In this document: positions 41,197 through 49,233 of the stretch, piece by piece
Layout of the letters: every line of letters begins with the position of its first letter
Position numbering within the stretch: the stretch's first letter is position 1
Assembly (NCBI RefSeq): GCF_023973145.1
Contig: NZ_CP099546.1
Coordinates: forward strand, 3,224,001-3,288,000
DNA from: Natronosalvus vescus
GTDB taxonomy: Archaea; Halobacteriota; Halobacteria; Halobacteriales; Natrialbaceae
Direction: 5' to 3'
Length of the DNA stretch: 64,000 nucleotides
Notes under the pieces: model-generated
Told to the model about the DNA's origin: nothing
Seen by the model: only the letters and a program-made list of their open reading frames with translations
Databases searched by the model: none
Program-made: the position numbers and the translations under genes

Positions 41197-43140
41197 TCAG
41201 AGGAACCGGAACGTCTCGAGGTTCTTCGGCGCGAACGTCCGCATGTTGAACTCGTGGTACAGCGCGGAAGAGAGATCCTGTGTCGAACGTTCGTCGCCGT
41301 GGACACAGAGTATCTTCTCCGGCCGTGGATTCATCGTCTTCACGAAGTTCATCAACCCGGCGCGATCGGCGTGACCGGAGAAACCGTCGACAGTCTCGAC
41401 GTCCATATTGAGTTTGAGCGTCCCACGACCGCCGCCGTTACCGTTCGATCCCATCGCGCCGACTTCGCTGGTCGGAATCTCGTCCCAGCCGTTCTGGATC
41501 CGTCGACCGAGCGTCCCCTGTGCCTGGTAGCCGACGAAGACGAGCGTCGAATCCGGATCCGGGCCAATGTGGCTCAGCCAGGACATGATCGGCCCACCGG
41601 TGACCATCCCTGACGTCGAGAGGATGATGCAGGGGCCGCCGTCGGCGACGTCCTGTCGTTCCTCCTCACCACCGTCGATGTGGTTGAACTCCTCGGCGAG
41701 GAACGGGTTCTCGTCGTCGTGAAAGATCCGGTCGCGCAGGTCGTCACGGAGGTACTCGGGATAGGTCGTGTGGATCGCCGTCGCCTCCCAGATCATCCCG
41801 TCGAGGTGGACGGGCATCTTCGGGATGTCGCCATTGCGCATCGCCTTCTCGATGACGAGCATGATCTCTTGGGAGCGACCGACCGCGAACGCCGGAATCA
41901 ACACCTTTCCGCCGCGTTCGGCTGTCTCTTTGATGACTTCCGTGAGTTTCTCCTCGGAGTCCTCCTGATCGGTCTGGTAGTCGTTTCGACCGCCGTAGGT
42001 GGACTCGAGAACCAGCGTCTCCACGCGTGGGAAGTCGTTGGTCGCGCCGTTGAACAGGCGCGTGTCCTTGTAGTGGATGTCACCGGAGAACGCCACGTTG
42101 TAGAGGCCGTCACCGATGTGGAAGTGCGAGACGGCCGATCCGAGAATGTGACCGGCGTTGTGGAACGTGAGTTTGACGTCCGGGGCGATGTCCGTGACGT
42201 CGCCGTACTCGAGCGGGATGCAGTGTTTGATCGCCTCCCGAACCATCTCGGACTCGTACGGCGGGGCGCGCCCTTCTTTGGCGGCAACATCGAGGTAATC
42301 CAGCGTGAGCAATCCCATCAGGTCTCGCGTCGGTTCGGTGCAGTAGATCGGGCCGTCGTAGCCGTACTTGAACAACAGTGGGATGAAGGCGGAGTGATCC
42401 AGATGGGCGTGCGTCAGGACGACCGCGTCGATCGTCTGTGCACCGGCTCCGAGCGCCTCCGGAACCTGAAGGTAGGGCACTTCGCCATCTGCGCCGGGTT
42501 TGTCACCGCAGTCGATGAGAATCCGTGTCTCCGGCGTGGAGAGAATAAACGCCGCCCGTCCGACCTCGCGACAACAGCCCAGGGTCGTAATACGCACCCA
42601 GCTGTCGTCGGACATCTCCTCGCGGTGGATCTGCCGGCCGACGCGTTCTAATATGTTCCGGCGGTCGTCCCGTTCCTGTTTGAGGAAGTTCCGGACGTTC
42701 GAGACCGTCGAGGACTCGATCGGCGGCGTCCGGACGACTTCCGGCGTCCAGCCGACGCTTTTCGTAATCTCGCGCAGCGTCGAGCCGTGTCGCCCGATAA
42801 CCATCCCGGGTTTCTGTGCCTCGATAACGACCTCGCCCGTGTCGGCGTGGAAATCGAGATCGGTGACGCCGGCTTCCTCCGGGATGACGTTCTCGATCTC
42901 CGCTCGAGCCGTCTTCGGCGGCGAGAGGACGTCGGGGTCGGGGCGAACCGTAATTCGCTTGCGGAGTTTGCTCGCCAGCTTTCGGATGAGGTCACCCTGC
43001 TGGGCGAACTTTTTGGGGTCGCGCGTGTAGACGACCAGTTCTGGCCCTTCGTATTTCACCGAGGAGACCGAGATGTCACTCGGTAACTCGCTCGTGATCG
43101 TTGCTTTCAAATCGTCGAGTTGCTGCTCTACAGTACTCAT
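41197..43140 (-). CDS. fttA: aCPSF1/FttA beta-CASP ribonuclease and transcription termination factor
   Basis: The ATG at 43140 (MSTVEQQLDDLKATITSELP) gives 647 residues. Two KH domains occupy ~1-145 (VIEAQKPGMVIGRHGSTLRE). A metallo-beta-lactamase domain follows with the zinc motif AVVLTHAHLDHSAFIP. The beta-CASP part has FAVGRSQEIMLVIEKAM and ILSTSGMVTGGP, and a C-terminal GFSGHADRAGLMNF. FttA/aCPSF1 is universal in archaea; it cleaves nascent RNA 3' ends at U-rich sites and terminates transcription with Spt4/5. An in-frame TTG 9 nt upstream is ignored. Expected to be essential. Confidence 0.95.
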   Translation of the reverse strand: MSTVEQQLDDLKATITSELPSDISVSSVKYEGPELVVYTRDPKKFAQQGDLIRKLASKLRKRITVRPDPDVLSPPKTARAEIENVIPEEAGVTDLDFHADTGEVVIEAQKPGMVIGRHGSTLREITKSVGWTPEVVRTPPIESSTVSNVRNFLKQERDDRRNILERVGRQIHREEMSDDSWVRITTLGCCREVGRAAFILSTPETRILIDCGDKPGADGEVPYLQVPEALGAGAQTIDAVVLTHAHLDHSAFIPLLFKYGYDGPIYCTEPTRDLMGLLTLDYLDVAAKEGRAPPYESEMVREAIKHCIPLEYGDVTDIAPDVKLTFHNAGHILGSAVSHFHIGDGLYNVAFSGDIHYKDTRLFNGATNDFPRVETLVLESTYGGRNDYQTDQEDSEEKLTEVIKETAERGGKVLIPAFAVGRSQEIMLVIEKAMRNGDIPKMPVHLDGMIWEATAIHTTYPEYLRDDLRDRIFHDDENPFLAEEFNHIDGGEEERQDVADGGPCIILSTSGMVTGGPIMSWLSHIGPDPDSTLVFVGYQAQGTLGRRIQNGWDEIPTSEVGAMGSNGNGGGRGTLKLNMDVETVDGFSGHADRAGLMNFVKTMNPRPEKILCVHGDERSTQDLSSALYHEFNMRTFAPKNLETFRFL

Positions 43141-43515
43141 AGTCGCCAAATACGGCTTGCGTGAACTCGTCGCCGGGAGTGCGCGTCGTCACGGCGAATG
43201 CACCAGGCCAGCAGCGATGGCCGAATCGGTGCCCGTCTTCGAGGGTGACAGGATGGCCGTCGAAATCGCCAGCGTGGCGATAGTAGCCGCCGTCGTCTCG
43301 CATAGATGGGGCACGATATCGGATCATCGTCTAAAGTGGCCGTGCTGTGACGAGCACGCTCCCAGGTCGGTTATCCTGGTTCGTGCGGGAAGATCCCAGG
43401 GAGAACCCGCTTACCCGAGCATATTCCTCGCCTGGTATAAAAGCCTTCGCAAAAAACGGGAATCGATCGGAAAACCGGTCGGAAAACACAGGAGGAATCG
43501 CGACAAACGCCCAGT
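43141..43515. other. Divergent intergenic region between fttA and a conserved hypothetical gene
   Basis: A minus-strand frame at 43076-43327 overlaps the fttA start and has His/Arg/Tyr-rich composition; I do not call it. The region carries the fttA promoter and, near its right end, the TATA box at 43436-43443. Confidence 0.45.
43436..43443 (+). promoter_or_regulatory. TATA box (TATAAAAG) for the gene at 43516
   Basis: A textbook archaeal TATAAAAG lies 73 bp before the ATG at 43516, implying transcription from about 43465 and a ~50-nt leader. That is unusually long for a haloarchaeal gene. Confidence 0.55.
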
Positions 43516-44016
43516 ATGGATCTGGACGCACCACTGAAGATGACGCCGTCCCGTGTGACCGCCGAACGAGACTGGGTTCGCGACCGTGCCGATACCGTCG
43601 TGCCGATCATCAACGCCGTCAGAGACGACCTCGGAGACATCTTCGAGACGGACGTCGATCCGGTGACCGACGAGCAGTATCGCGCCGAAGTCGACGAGCT
43701 CTTTCGGGACGGCGATCTCGCGGTGAACGTCGCCGCGATGGTCGCTATCCTTCGCGAACTCGACGTCGAAGGCGACTATCCTGGATTCGTCGTCGACGAA
43801 CTCGTCGGTCGTGAACTGGCGGCTACGATCGCTGGCGTCCAACCGCTTCGTACACTTGGGGAGGCGACCTTCCACTACGCGGACGTCCACACTCACGGGC
43901 CCGCGGACGAAAACGCCGGCGTCGACGACTTAGAGGCCGCGCTTGCAGCCGGTTTTCAGGAACGCATCCCTGGCTGGGACTGGACAGAGCGGGCGAGCCC
44001 GTTCAGCGTCGAGTAG
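43516..44016 (+). CDS. Conserved haloarchaeal hypothetical protein
   Basis: 166 acidic, helix-rich residues starting MDLDAPLKMTPSRVTAERDW, with VPIINAVRDDLGDIFETDVD and a C-terminal FQERIPGWDWTERASPF. There is no signal peptide, membrane segment or catalytic motif. It is a single gene with its own strong TATA box. The family is not recognised. Confidence 0.7.
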   Translation: MDLDAPLKMTPSRVTAERDWVRDRADTVVPIINAVRDDLGDIFETDVDPVTDEQYRAEVDELFRDGDLAVNVAAMVAILRELDVEGDYPGFVVDELVGRELAATIAGVQPLRTLGEATFHYADVHTHGPADENAGVDDLEAALAAGFQERIPGWDWTERASPFSVE

Positions 44017-44372
44017 CTCGTTTCGAACGAGATCGCGCAAATGGCTCGTTTCCAAAGGGGGTCGAGTATCGGGACGAAGCAGGGATCGACTCGAGTGAAC
44101 CTGTAAGAGTGACGAGTGGCCGGGCTCCAACGGCTTGAACACGGTGCAGGGTCGAGCAGAGGACACGAGTTGTGCACTCGGTTTCCCAGCGTCGAGTATG
44201 CCGACGAACGAGGCATTTCGACACGACGGACAGCCAATCCATCCGTCGGATAGAGATATGTTGTTTGCTGTCGTTTCACACACCACTACCTCACACTCGG
44301 CCACGATACGCACCGACCGATCCGACTCGAGGCATCGGCCGCGGCAACTGGCCGTGAGGAGGGGGTGATATC
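44017..44372. other. Gene-free stretch before the methyltransferase, ending in a strong ribosome binding site
   Basis: No convincing frame. The last bases before the ATG at 44373 are GAGGAGGGGGTGAT (44356-44369), a near-perfect Shine-Dalgarno. That is unusual in haloarchaea, where most first genes are leaderless, so this mRNA has a 5' leader. Confidence 0.5.
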
Positions 44373-45182
44373 ATGGAAGAAACAGCGTATGAAGGGATTA
44401 CACAGTCACAACAGGAGACGTGGGCCACCGGCGATTTCAATCAGATCGCCCGGCAGAACGTGGTCATGGCGGAGGCGCTCTGTGAGACGGTCGATCCTCA
44501 CCCCGGTCAGCGCGTGCTAGATGTCGCCTGTGGGAGCGGCACCGCAGCACTGGTCGCAGAGCGTCGGTACTGTGAGGTCACAGGTATTGACTACGTGCCT
44601 GGGCTGATCGACCGAGCGGAGCAGCGTGCTGCAGCAAACGGACAGATCATCGACTTCCGCGTCGGCGATGCCCAGGAGATGCCGTTCCCCGACGACAGTT
44701 TCGACGTCGTTCTCTCGGTCTACGGGGTGCAGTTTGCACCGGATCAGGAACGGGCGGCGAGCGAGATGCTTCGAGTGTGCAAACCGGGCGGGACGATTGG
44801 CCTGGCCGGGCCGATTCCAAGCGGGTGGAGTGGTGATTGGTTCGCAACACACGCCCAGTATGCCCCACCGCCACCGGGGGCACCCTCACCCCTCCGCTGG
44901 GGAACCGACGAAGGCCTCGACGAGTTGCTCGGTCACAGCGTTCGATCCCTCGAAAGCAAACGACGGACGGCACTCCAGTACTACCGGTCGACCGATCATG
45001 CCGTGGACGTATTCAGCACCTACTTCGGCCCAACGATCGGCGCACTCGAACGGGTCGATTCGGACACACAAGAACGACTTCTGAACGATCTCAGAAACGT
45101 ATTCAGCCGCTATAATCGCGCAACCGACGGAACGGCAATCGTCGAGAACGAGTATCTCCAGACCGTCGCACGGTGTGAGTGA
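44373..45182 (+). CDS. Class I SAM-dependent methyltransferase (Methyltransf_11 type)
   Basis: 269 residues. SAM-binding motif I is VLDVACGSGTAALVAERRY, the acidic end of strand 2 is VTGIDYVPGLID, motif II/post-I region is FRVGDAQEMPFPDDSFDVV, and motif III is MLRVCKPGGTIGLAG. It is similar to UbiE/MenG-like and arsenite methyltransferase-like small-molecule enzymes, but no substrate-specific feature is evident. The strong Shine-Dalgarno fixes the start. Confidence 0.88.
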   Translation: MEETAYEGITQSQQETWATGDFNQIARQNVVMAEALCETVDPHPGQRVLDVACGSGTAALVAERRYCEVTGIDYVPGLIDRAEQRAAANGQIIDFRVGDAQEMPFPDDSFDVVLSVYGVQFAPDQERAASEMLRVCKPGGTIGLAGPIPSGWSGDWFATHAQYAPPPPGAPSPLRWGTDEGLDELLGHSVRSLESKRRTALQYYRSTDHAVDVFSTYFGPTIGALERVDSDTQERLLNDLRNVFSRYNRATDGTAIVENEYLQTVARCE

Positions 45183-45255
45183 ACGACTCGAGCGTCCAGG
45201 AATCTCCGATGGGGAATCCGTGTCGTTCCCGCTCAGACAGTCACTGTGGCGGCGC

Positions 45256-45798
45256 TCACGGCTGCTCTTGCTGTGGCGGGTTCTGGAACTCTTCGAACTG
45301 CAGGCCCGGAAGCAGCGCGCTCACGGCCTCGTCTGAGAGCGTTGCGACCAGTGCCTCGTCGCTGCCCTCGAGGAGCACCACGCCGACCTGGCTGATCGTT
45401 CCGTCGACGGTGAGTTCCTCGACGTCGTCGGCGTAGTCGTCGAGTTCGTCGATGGCCTCGCTGTTGAATGCAGCCTGCATCTCCATCAGTTCGGCCTGAG
45501 CCTCCTCCTGGCTGATCTCCTCTTCCTGAATCTCCTGGATCAGTTCCTGCTCGCGCGCGGCGAGTTCGGCCTGGGCCTCCTCGTCGGGTTCGACGACGGC
45601 AGTGAGGCCATCTGCCGGATCGATCGACGGCTCACGGTCTGGTTCCGTGTCGGTTTCGTTACCGTTCGGATCAGTGTCGTCTGGATCCGTTTCATCCGGG
45701 TCGTCCGACGACCGTAATTCCGTGCAACCGGCGAGTGAGGCAACTCCTGCGACACCGGCGGTCTGCACGAGCTGTCGTCGAGAGAGCGGTGACTCCAT
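45256..45798 (-). CDS. Tat lipoprotein with acidic and coiled-coil regions
   Basis: 180 residues: MESPLSRRQLVQTAGVAGVA with SLAGC lipobox (Cys at 25), a Asp/Pro/Thr linker, a Glu/Gln-rich helical segment (QAELAAREQELIQEIQEEEI) likely to form a coiled coil, and a compact C-terminal part VGVVLLEGSDEALVATLSDE. It is a surface lipoprotein of unknown function, divergent from nucS. Confidence 0.72.
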   Translation of the reverse strand: MESPLSRRQLVQTAGVAGVASLAGCTELRSSDDPDETDPDDTDPNGNETDTEPDREPSIDPADGLTAVVEPDEEAQAELAAREQELIQEIQEEEISQEEAQAELMEMQAAFNSEAIDELDDYADDVEELTVDGTISQVGVVLLEGSDEALVATLSDEAVSALLPGLQFEEFQNPPQQEQP

Positions 45799-45899
45799 GT
45801 CGTTTCAACGTCGAGGTACCGCGACGGATAAGCCTTCGCGATTCGGAGTATTCGACAGCCTGCCAATTCGAAAGCCTCCGTATGCCGCATCTCGTGTGG

Positions 45900-45906
45900 T
45901 TTTTAT
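45900..45906 (+). promoter_or_regulatory. TATA-like element of nucS
   Basis: TTTTTAT is centred 28 bp before the GTG at 45931, the spacing expected for a leaderless transcript, which supports the GTG as the true start. Confidence 0.5.
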
Positions 45907-45930
45907 CGCCTCGAGCCCCTTGTTCTGGCT

Positions 45931-46827
45931 GTGACCCCAGCGGGTTCAGACCCCGGCCCATCCATTGATGGCGCAGACGTGGAACGCTCGCGAGTCGCCA
46001 CCCTCGAGTCACCCACCGTGTCCGAAGCCGTCGACGCGATCCGGGCCGGCCTCGAGGCCGGATCGCTGATCACGGTCTTCGGGCGCTGTCGAGTCGACTA
46101 CGAGGGGCGTGCAGCAAGCCAGCTCGAGGCCGGCGAGCGCCACGTCATGTTGAAGCCCGACGGCACCGCGCTGGTACACACCGCGGCGGGTCAACAGCCG
46201 GTCAACTGGCAGCCACCCGGGTGTGAGCACGACGTCTACCGCTCGGACGGCGACAGCGACGCAAACGACGGCGACGCCCTGGACAGTGACACTCGCTCGG
46301 ACAGCGACGACAGATCGGACGGTGACAGCGACGCCTCAAACAGTGACACCGACGCAGACGGCGACCTCGTCGTTCACAGCACGCGCTCGACCCCTGCAGA
46401 GGAACTCGTCGTCACGTTTGACAGTGTCCACCAGGTGTCGACGTTCGCCATGGCCGCTCCCGATTCGATCGCGGTCGTCGGCACCGAAGCCGACCTTCGT
46501 GATCGGATTCTCGAGGAACCGGCACTGCTCGAGCCGGGATTTCGACCGCTGGCGACCGAGCGGGAGACACCGGCCGGCGCGATCGACATCTACGGCGAAG
46601 ATCGCACCGGTCGTACCGTCGTCGTCGAACTCAAGCGGCGACGCGTCGGCCCGGACGCCGTCGGTCAGCTCCGCCGGTATATCGACGCCCTATCGCGTGA
46701 TCTCCACGCCGACGCCGAGATCCGGGGCGTTCTCGTCGCGCCGTCGGTTACCGACCGTGCCGAACGGCTCCTCGCCGAACACGGGCTCGAGTTCGTTGCC
46801 CTCGAGCCGACTGCAGACGACGGGTGA
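45931..46827 (+). CDS. nucS: Endonuclease NucS/EndoMS (RecB-like), with acidic insertion
   Basis: 298 residues from a GTG. The N-terminal DNA-binding part has AGSLITVFGRCRVDYEGRAA and HVMLKPDGTALVH. The C-terminal RecB-like nuclease has GFRPLATERETPAGAID with D219, then VVVELKRRR with E233-x-K235, and QLRRYIDALSR. NucS/EndoMS cuts mismatched or flapped DNA and works with PCNA in archaea and actinobacteria. Residues ~104-145 are an insertion of Asp/Ser repeats (SDGDSDANDGD and similar) between the two domains, making this longer than the ~240-260 residues usual elsewhere. Confidence 0.92.
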   Translation: MTPAGSDPGPSIDGADVERSRVATLESPTVSEAVDAIRAGLEAGSLITVFGRCRVDYEGRAASQLEAGERHVMLKPDGTALVHTAAGQQPVNWQPPGCEHDVYRSDGDSDANDGDALDSDTRSDSDDRSDGDSDASNSDTDADGDLVVHSTRSTPAEELVVTFDSVHQVSTFAMAAPDSIAVVGTEADLRDRILEEPALLEPGFRPLATERETPAGAIDIYGEDRTGRTVVVELKRRRVGPDAVGQLRRYIDALSRDLHADAEIRGVLVAPSVTDRAERLLAEHGLEFVALEPTADDG

Positions 46828-46920
46828 GAACCTGTCGGTTCGGAGATGGTACTCCTGCACACTCGCAGTGGACACCTGCCGAAGGCCCAATCAACACTTT
46901 CCGAAGGTGCAGTCGACACC

Positions 46921-47118
46921 CTACCGAACAATGTCGCCAATCCTGCGGGGTTCGCCCTGCAAGTCCGGCTGTTCGGCGACCATCTGTAACACCTCGTGAT
47001 CGGTGACGTCGGGGTAGGCCTTCCCGACGGCTTCCTCGATCAGGTCGCGCTCGAGGCGAAATTCGGTTCCTTCGTAGACGACGTCGACGCCAGCCTCGTC
47101 GAACGCGAGAGTGGTCAT
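46921..47118 (-). CDS. Small haloarchaeal conserved protein (DUF5800-like)
   Basis: The ATG at 47118 gives 65 residues, MTTLAFDEAGVDVVYEGTEF ... HEVLQMVAEQPDLQGEPRRI. An in-frame upstream extension to 47205 looks non-coding. It resembles a short haloarchaeal family (I believe DUF5800) of unknown function. It is divergent from the halofilin-like gene. Confidence 0.6.
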   Translation of the reverse strand: MTTLAFDEAGVDVVYEGTEFRLERDLIEEAVGKAYPDVTDHEVLQMVAEQPDLQGEPRRIGDIVR

Positions 47119-47300
47119 ATCGACACCGACGGCATGGCCGGTCAAAAAGGATACGAGTCGTCGGTCGAACGGAGCAACGGCTCGAGTACGACGAACTCGA
47201 CTCACGCGTAATTACACATGAGCCACGATGGACTACATTGAGTCACGACATTGCCTGCACACACGGGAGCGTCCGCCAGGCGTCAGACGTTCGCGCGGGG

Positions 47301-47307
47301 TTTATTA
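47301..47307 (+). promoter_or_regulatory. TATA-like element for the halofilin-like gene
   Basis: TTTATTA is centred 29 bp before the GTG at 47333, but only 11 bp before the alternative GTG at 47315, so it decides the start in favour of 47333 on a leaderless mRNA. Confidence 0.5.
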
Positions 47308-47332
47308 CCCGGGGGTGACTTTGCCACAGAGT

Positions 47333-48187
47333 GTGGCGTTCAGTAGCGATCCGCTCGATGAACTCGTCGTCCCGTCAGGCACCGAAGCCCAGGAACACGA
47401 CCTCGTAACCGGCGGGGACGTGCTGGTCGGTGGCCGGTCGACAGTCGAGTTCGGTGTTCGCGGACGGAACGTCCTCGCGGGGGAAGGGGCCGTCTTTGGC
47501 GGCTCGATCGAAGCCGAAGGGGACTGTCGACTCGATATGTGGTGTGACGTGGCCGACAACGTCCTCGTCGGCGAGGACGCCTACCTCGGTGAACGCGTCC
47601 ACATCGCCGGCCAACTCAAAGTGGCGGGCGACCTCGACATCGGCGACGACGTCGATATCGAAGAAGGGTTCGAGGCCAACGGCTGGATCGTCATCCGCAA
47701 CCCGATGCCGACGATCATCTTCCTGTTCATGTACCTCAAACACTTGCTTGTGATCGGCGAGGAGGACGCCGCCCAGCAACTCATATCGGAGGTCGTCGAC
47801 GATGACATCGAACCCGAGACCGAACCGCTCGTGATCCCCGCCAACGGAACGGTCAGCGACGACGCCTGGCGGGTGTCGACACCCGCCCGAATCGGCGACG
47901 AGTGCCGACTCCACGGGAACGTTCGCGCCGAATCGATCGTCGTCGGCGCTGACAGCAATATTTTTGGTAGCCTCAGGGCCCGCGACGAGATTTCGGTCGG
48001 CGAACGTACCCGCATTCACGGCGACGTGACCACGCGGGATGGCTCGGTACGGTTGGGGCCCGACGTCCGGATTCTCGGTGACGTCTCGTGTCGTGACCTC
48101 GAGATCGAACCGGGTGCCGAGGTCGACGGCTCGATTCGGGCTCGTGGCGAGATTTCGATGGTGACGACCGAGCGAGATATCGAGTAA
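47333..48187 (+). CDS. Bactofilin/halofilin-like polymer-forming cytoskeletal protein
   Basis: About 284 residues. Most of the protein is left-handed/right-handed beta-helix with short repeating rungs: GGDVLVGGRSTVEFGVRGRN, LVGEDAYLGERVHIAGQLKV, then after a middle helical insertion ARIGDECRLHGNVRAESIVV and GADSNIFGSLRARDEISVG. The insertion holds NPMPTIIFLFMYLKHLLVIG, a hydrophobic stretch that may form a membrane contact or packed helix. Two beta-helix blocks around a hydrophobic linker match what I know of haloarchaeal bactofilin homologues (halofilins), which affect cell-shape transitions in Haloferax. Upstream in-frame codons (to 47228) are Arg-rich and rejected. Confidence 0.78.
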   Translation: MAFSSDPLDELVVPSGTEAQEHDLVTGGDVLVGGRSTVEFGVRGRNVLAGEGAVFGGSIEAEGDCRLDMWCDVADNVLVGEDAYLGERVHIAGQLKVAGDLDIGDDVDIEEGFEANGWIVIRNPMPTIIFLFMYLKHLLVIGEEDAAQQLISEVVDDDIEPETEPLVIPANGTVSDDAWRVSTPARIGDECRLHGNVRAESIVVGADSNIFGSLRARDEISVGERTRIHGDVTTRDGSVRLGPDVRILGDVSCRDLEIEPGAEVDGSIRARGEISMVTTERDIE

Positions 48188-48367
48188 CTAAACTGACGGT
48201 CGAGCGCAACCTCGAGCACCACCTGCTCGAGCGGAACGACAGAGCGATATCGATCGGAAAAATTGCGACCGGGGACGGAATCCAACCCCACATCCTTAAT
48301 AACTATTGTTGCGATATGCCGAGATGAGCATGTTACGAACAATCATAGCACAGCTAGGGAGGGTACG

Positions 48368-49231
48368 ATGCGATCGATCGTCCTGACCAAAGGCGTCCCT
48401 GACTTCTCCGAAGGCGCGGTTTCGTTCGACGAGGACGGACACCTCGAGCGCGGGAAGACGCCGACCGTGATGAACCCGAACGACTACTATGCGCTGCAGG
48501 CGGCCCTGCAGACGCGGGTTCGCCACGGCGGCCACGTCAGCGGAATGAGCATGGGGCCACCCAGTTACAAGACCGTCCTCGAGGAGGCGATGGAGGCGGT
48601 CTACGCCGACGACAGCTATCTGCTCTCCGATCGCGCGCTGGCCGCGTCCGACACGTGGGCGACTGCGATTACACTCTCGGCGGCCATCGAGAAACACCAG
48701 GAAGAAGTCGCCGACGTCGACCTGGTCTTTGCGGGCTTCAAGACGGCGGACGGCGAGACCGGCCACACCGGCCCGCAGACGGCCTGGTGTCTCGACTGGC
48801 CGATCGTCACCCATGTGCTGGCACTCGACATCGACCCCGACGAGCGGACGCTACGAGCGAAACGCCTCGTCGAGGGTGACGTGGACGAGATCGAAACCGT
48901 CGAAGCGCCCCTTCCGTGCGTCGTCATCACCGATCCGGAGTTCGCGCCAACGTACCGGAAAGCCGCTCACCGACTCGAGCACAAACAGCTACGGGCGGAG
49001 ACCCAGGAGCGGGCGGCCGACCACGACGAACACCTGACTACCTGGGATCACCAGGATCTCAATCTCGATCCCGACTACATCGGACTCGACGGTTCGCCGA
49101 CCATCGTTTCGTCGGTCGATCCCATCCCGAAAGCGCCGTCAGAGCGGGAGGCGACGGTGGTCGATCCCGGTGACGCCGACGGCATGGAACAGGTCGTCGA
49201 GGAGATGCACCCGTTCGCAGGAGGTGACTGA
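48368..49231 (+). CDS. etfB: Electron transfer flavoprotein beta subunit
   Basis: 287 residues, from ATG at 48368 (MRSIVLTKGVPDFSEGAVSF); upstream in-frame codons are excluded. Family segments are NPNDYYALQAALQTR, DLVFAGFKTADGETGHTGPQ and EAPLPCVVITDPEFAPTYRK. EtfB binds the electron-carrying cofactor (AMP in simple ETFs, a second FAD in bifurcating types). It is followed 2 nt later by etfA and then fixCX, the FixABCX order, so it probably acts with the membrane-associated FixC. Confidence 0.92.
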   Translation: MRSIVLTKGVPDFSEGAVSFDEDGHLERGKTPTVMNPNDYYALQAALQTRVRHGGHVSGMSMGPPSYKTVLEEAMEAVYADDSYLLSDRALAASDTWATAITLSAAIEKHQEEVADVDLVFAGFKTADGETGHTGPQTAWCLDWPIVTHVLALDIDPDERTLRAKRLVEGDVDEIETVEAPLPCVVITDPEFAPTYRKAAHRLEHKQLRAETQERAADHDEHLTTWDHQDLNLDPDYIGLDGSPTIVSSVDPIPKAPSEREATVVDPGDADGMEQVVEEMHPFAGGD

Positions 49232-49233
49232 GT

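Noticed and set aside
43076..43327. Small minus-strand frame overlapping the fttA start
   Set aside because: Overlaps a universally conserved gene start by 65 bp, has no recognisable family, and is His/Arg-rich; some translation cannot be excluded.
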